Part shown: positions 62,436 to 64,000 of the stretch, piece by piece
How positions within the stretch are numbered: position 1 is the first letter of the stretch
How the letters are laid out: each line of letters starts with the position of its first letter
Assembly: GCF_954871325.1 (NCBI RefSeq)
Contig: NC_088776.1
Location: forward strand, 42,674,569 to 42,738,568
Reading direction: 5' to 3'
DNA: 64,000 bases
Source of the DNA: Gordionus sp. m RMFG-2023
Lineage: Eukaryota; Nematomorpha; Gordioida; Chordodea; Parachordodidae
Position numbers and translations under genes: made by a program
Notes under the pieces: generated by a model
What the model was told of the DNA's origin: nothing
Seen by the model: only the letters and a program-made list of their open reading frames with translations
The model's database searches: none

Positions 62436-62724
62436 GCGAAACCTTTATCGCGAAACTTTTATCGCGAATGTCGTTTATCGCGAAAAGTTTTTATAGCGAA
62501 GGTAAAATCGCGAAACCAATTCTGCGAATTTATCTTCGCGAAACATTTATAGCGAAGACAATTTCGCGAAGCCATTGTCGCGAATTTATTTCCGCGAAAC
62601 CTTAACAGCGAATTTATTAGAGCGAATACATTTTAGCGAAACATTTTATGCGAACACTTTACAGCGAATTTTTTATCGCGAATATGTTTGCGCGAAGTCA
62701 TTATCGCTAGGGCCTTACCGCGAA
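62436..62724. repeat. 14-bp-phased array of GCGAA cores, 21 positions
   Basis: GCGAA occurs at 62436, 62450, 62464, 62480, 62496, 62510 and then every 14 bp to 62692, with a changed GCTAG at 62706 and a last core at 62720. Only two intervals are 16 bp. The nine bases between cores vary freely with a weak CCTTTATC-like tendency, and many units form TCGCGA. The unit is not a multiple of three, so it is not coding. No family I know fits it. Confidence 0.93.
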
Positions 62725-62744
62725 ACAATAAATATATTACGAAT

Positions 62745-63145
62745 GCATTTATTTAAAGGAAAACAACATATTATTTATTATTTGATGTTTTTTAATAAAA
62801 AATGATATGCTACTATTGTAATATTATTTTTGTTACAATTTATTAGTGATTTTCACGCCCAAGATTTTAAGTAAAAAAAATATTTCTTGAAGTTCAAAAA
62901 AATATTTGAACATATTATGATAAAAATTTTATATCTTCTTTGTAAATATATCTTTTTTAAGGAATTCTTTTGTGAAATTTATTATAATTTTTAAGGTGAA
63001 ATCTTTTATAGTTTTTTTTATCATTTTTGTAAAAGCATCTATTTCTTAAGTATATTAAAAGAGGTAGCTAAATAACTTTTTTTAAAATATTTATATTTAA
63101 CTTATTTATGTTATTTTATGATCTTTTTAAGGATAATATTTTAAT
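62745..63145. other. AT-rich spacer, nothing recognised
   Basis: Low-complexity sequence between the GCGAA array and the right satellite arm; its last part may be diverged satellite. Confidence 0.4.
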
Positions 63146-64000
63146 GTGACAATTGTCATATTCGTTATTTATAAGATTTTTGAAATTTTTTGACACAAAA
63201 GGGTAAAAATATCATTTAGATTGTAAACATGCTAAATTAAAATTTCATGAAGATCTACCATTGAAAAGTGACAGTCATAGTCATTATTTTTAAACTTTTT
63301 TTGACGTAAATGGGCCAAAATAAGTATTGATAACATTTTAAATAAAACTTCAGTGAAGATGTACCCTAGATAAGTGACAATTGTCAAAATCGTTATTTTT
63401 AAAGTTTTTTGTATTTTTTTAACGCAAATAGGTAAAAATAAAGCTTGTAAACATGTTAAATTAGAATTTCATGAAGATGTACCATAAAAAAAGTGACAAG
63501 TGTCATAATCGATATTTTATAACTTTTTTAATTTTTTTTGACGTAAATGGGCTAAAATAAGTATTGCGCACATGTTAAAATAAAATTTTAGTGAAAATGT
63601 ACCTTAGATAAGTGACAATTGTCATAATCGTTATTTTTAAAGTTTTTTGAATTTTTTTGACGCAAATGGCTAAAAATAAAGATTGTAAACATGTTAAATT
63701 AAAATTTCATGAGGATGTACCATAGAAAAGTAACAATTGTCATAATTGTTATTTTATAACTTTTTGAATTTTTTTGACGTAAATGGGCTAAAATAAGTAT
63801 TGCAAACATGTTTAAATAAAATTTCAGAGAAGATGTACCCTATATAAGTGACAATTGTCTTAATCGTTATTTTTAAACCTCTTTGGAATTTTTTTGACGC
63901 CAATGGGTAAAAATATAGATTGTAAACATGTTGAATTAAAATTTCATGAGGATGCACCATAGAAAGGTGACAATTGTCATAATCGTTATTTTTAAAATTA
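63146..64000 (+). repeat. Satellite, about 119-bp unit with a two-type alternating order, right arm
   Basis: GTGAC-type unit starts lie at 63146, 63268, 63374, 63493, 63612, 63730, 63848 and 63967. Two subtypes alternate: one with GATTGTAAACATGTTAAATT and TTTCATGAGGATG, the other with AAGTATTG, GGGCTAAAATAAG and GTGAAGATGTACCCTAGATA. The repeat order is thus a dimer of about 237 bp. A TGACAATTGTCA palindrome marks most units. The array runs off the window. Confidence 0.92.

Noticed and set aside
62575-62805. Open frame through the GCGAA array as a gene
   Set aside because: The 14-bp period shifts the frame in each unit, so the open frame is a by-product of the repeat; no domain or coding bias.
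1-64000. CRISPR arrays, prokaryotic operons, ribosome binding sites or rRNA genes
   Set aside because: Tandem repeats here lack the direct-repeat/unique-spacer form with equal spacers of CRISPR length, genes have spliceosomal introns, and no rRNA-like sequence was seen.

Overview
The window reads as very AT-rich animal nuclear DNA. Two conserved eukaryotic genes, both broken up by introns, sit in a sea of transposon debris. THAP/P-type, hAT, Tc1/IS630, Helitron, LINE and Ty3/gypsy sequences occur together, and the THAP domain is an animal-type DNA-binding fold, so a metazoan with a reduced, AT-biased genome is the best reading. Many introns are only 36-61 nt and a few are kilobases long. I cannot name the species. 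Both gene models below were read exon by exon from GT-AG sites with matching phase.

Layout. 1-4.3 kb: a THAP9/P-element-like transposase (minus strand, eight exons), a 414-bp tandem duplication, and a terminal sequence shared with two MITEs elsewhere in the window. 4.5-5.5 kb: a Ty3/gypsy integrase fossil. 6.4-16.95 kb: a complete 11-exon PUS7 gene (minus strand, 781 codons) whose catalytic GTKDKRA motif is split by a 6.1-kb intron holding at least four hAT-type MITEs. 17-21 kb: minisatellites and AT-rich filler. 21-26.4 kb: a broken Ty3/gypsy element with LTRs. 26.7-28.1 kb: the end of a Helitron helicase beside an amplified tandem block. 29.2 kb: a 302-bp MITE with an exact 8-bp target duplication. 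30.3-33.2 kb: two oppositely oriented 3' ends of one LTR-element family. 34.3-34.9 kb: the tail of a LINE with strikingly balanced base composition. 36-40 kb: probable LTR remnants invaded by hAT elements.

42.4 kb to beyond the right half: the MO25/CAB39 gene (plus strand). Its first exon is at 42.4 kb and its second at 56.7 kb, separated by a 14.2-kb intron that contains hAT elements, tRNA-like repeats, P-type and Tc1-type debris. A third exon is at 57.6 kb and the rest was not found. 58.7-64 kb: another hAT MITE, then a complex with satellite arms in inverted orientation (60.5 and 63.1-64 kb) around two Tc1/IS630-type remnants and a 14-bp-phased array of GCGAA cores.

How it fits together: PUS7 (RNA pseudouridylation) and MO25 (LKB1/STRAD scaffold) are unrelated housekeeping genes that simply share the neighbourhood. 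The mobile elements explain most of the rest, including why a few introns are huge while the others are tiny. The strongest unexplained signal is the 14-bp GCGAA array at 62.4-62.7 kb and the inverted satellite structure around it.
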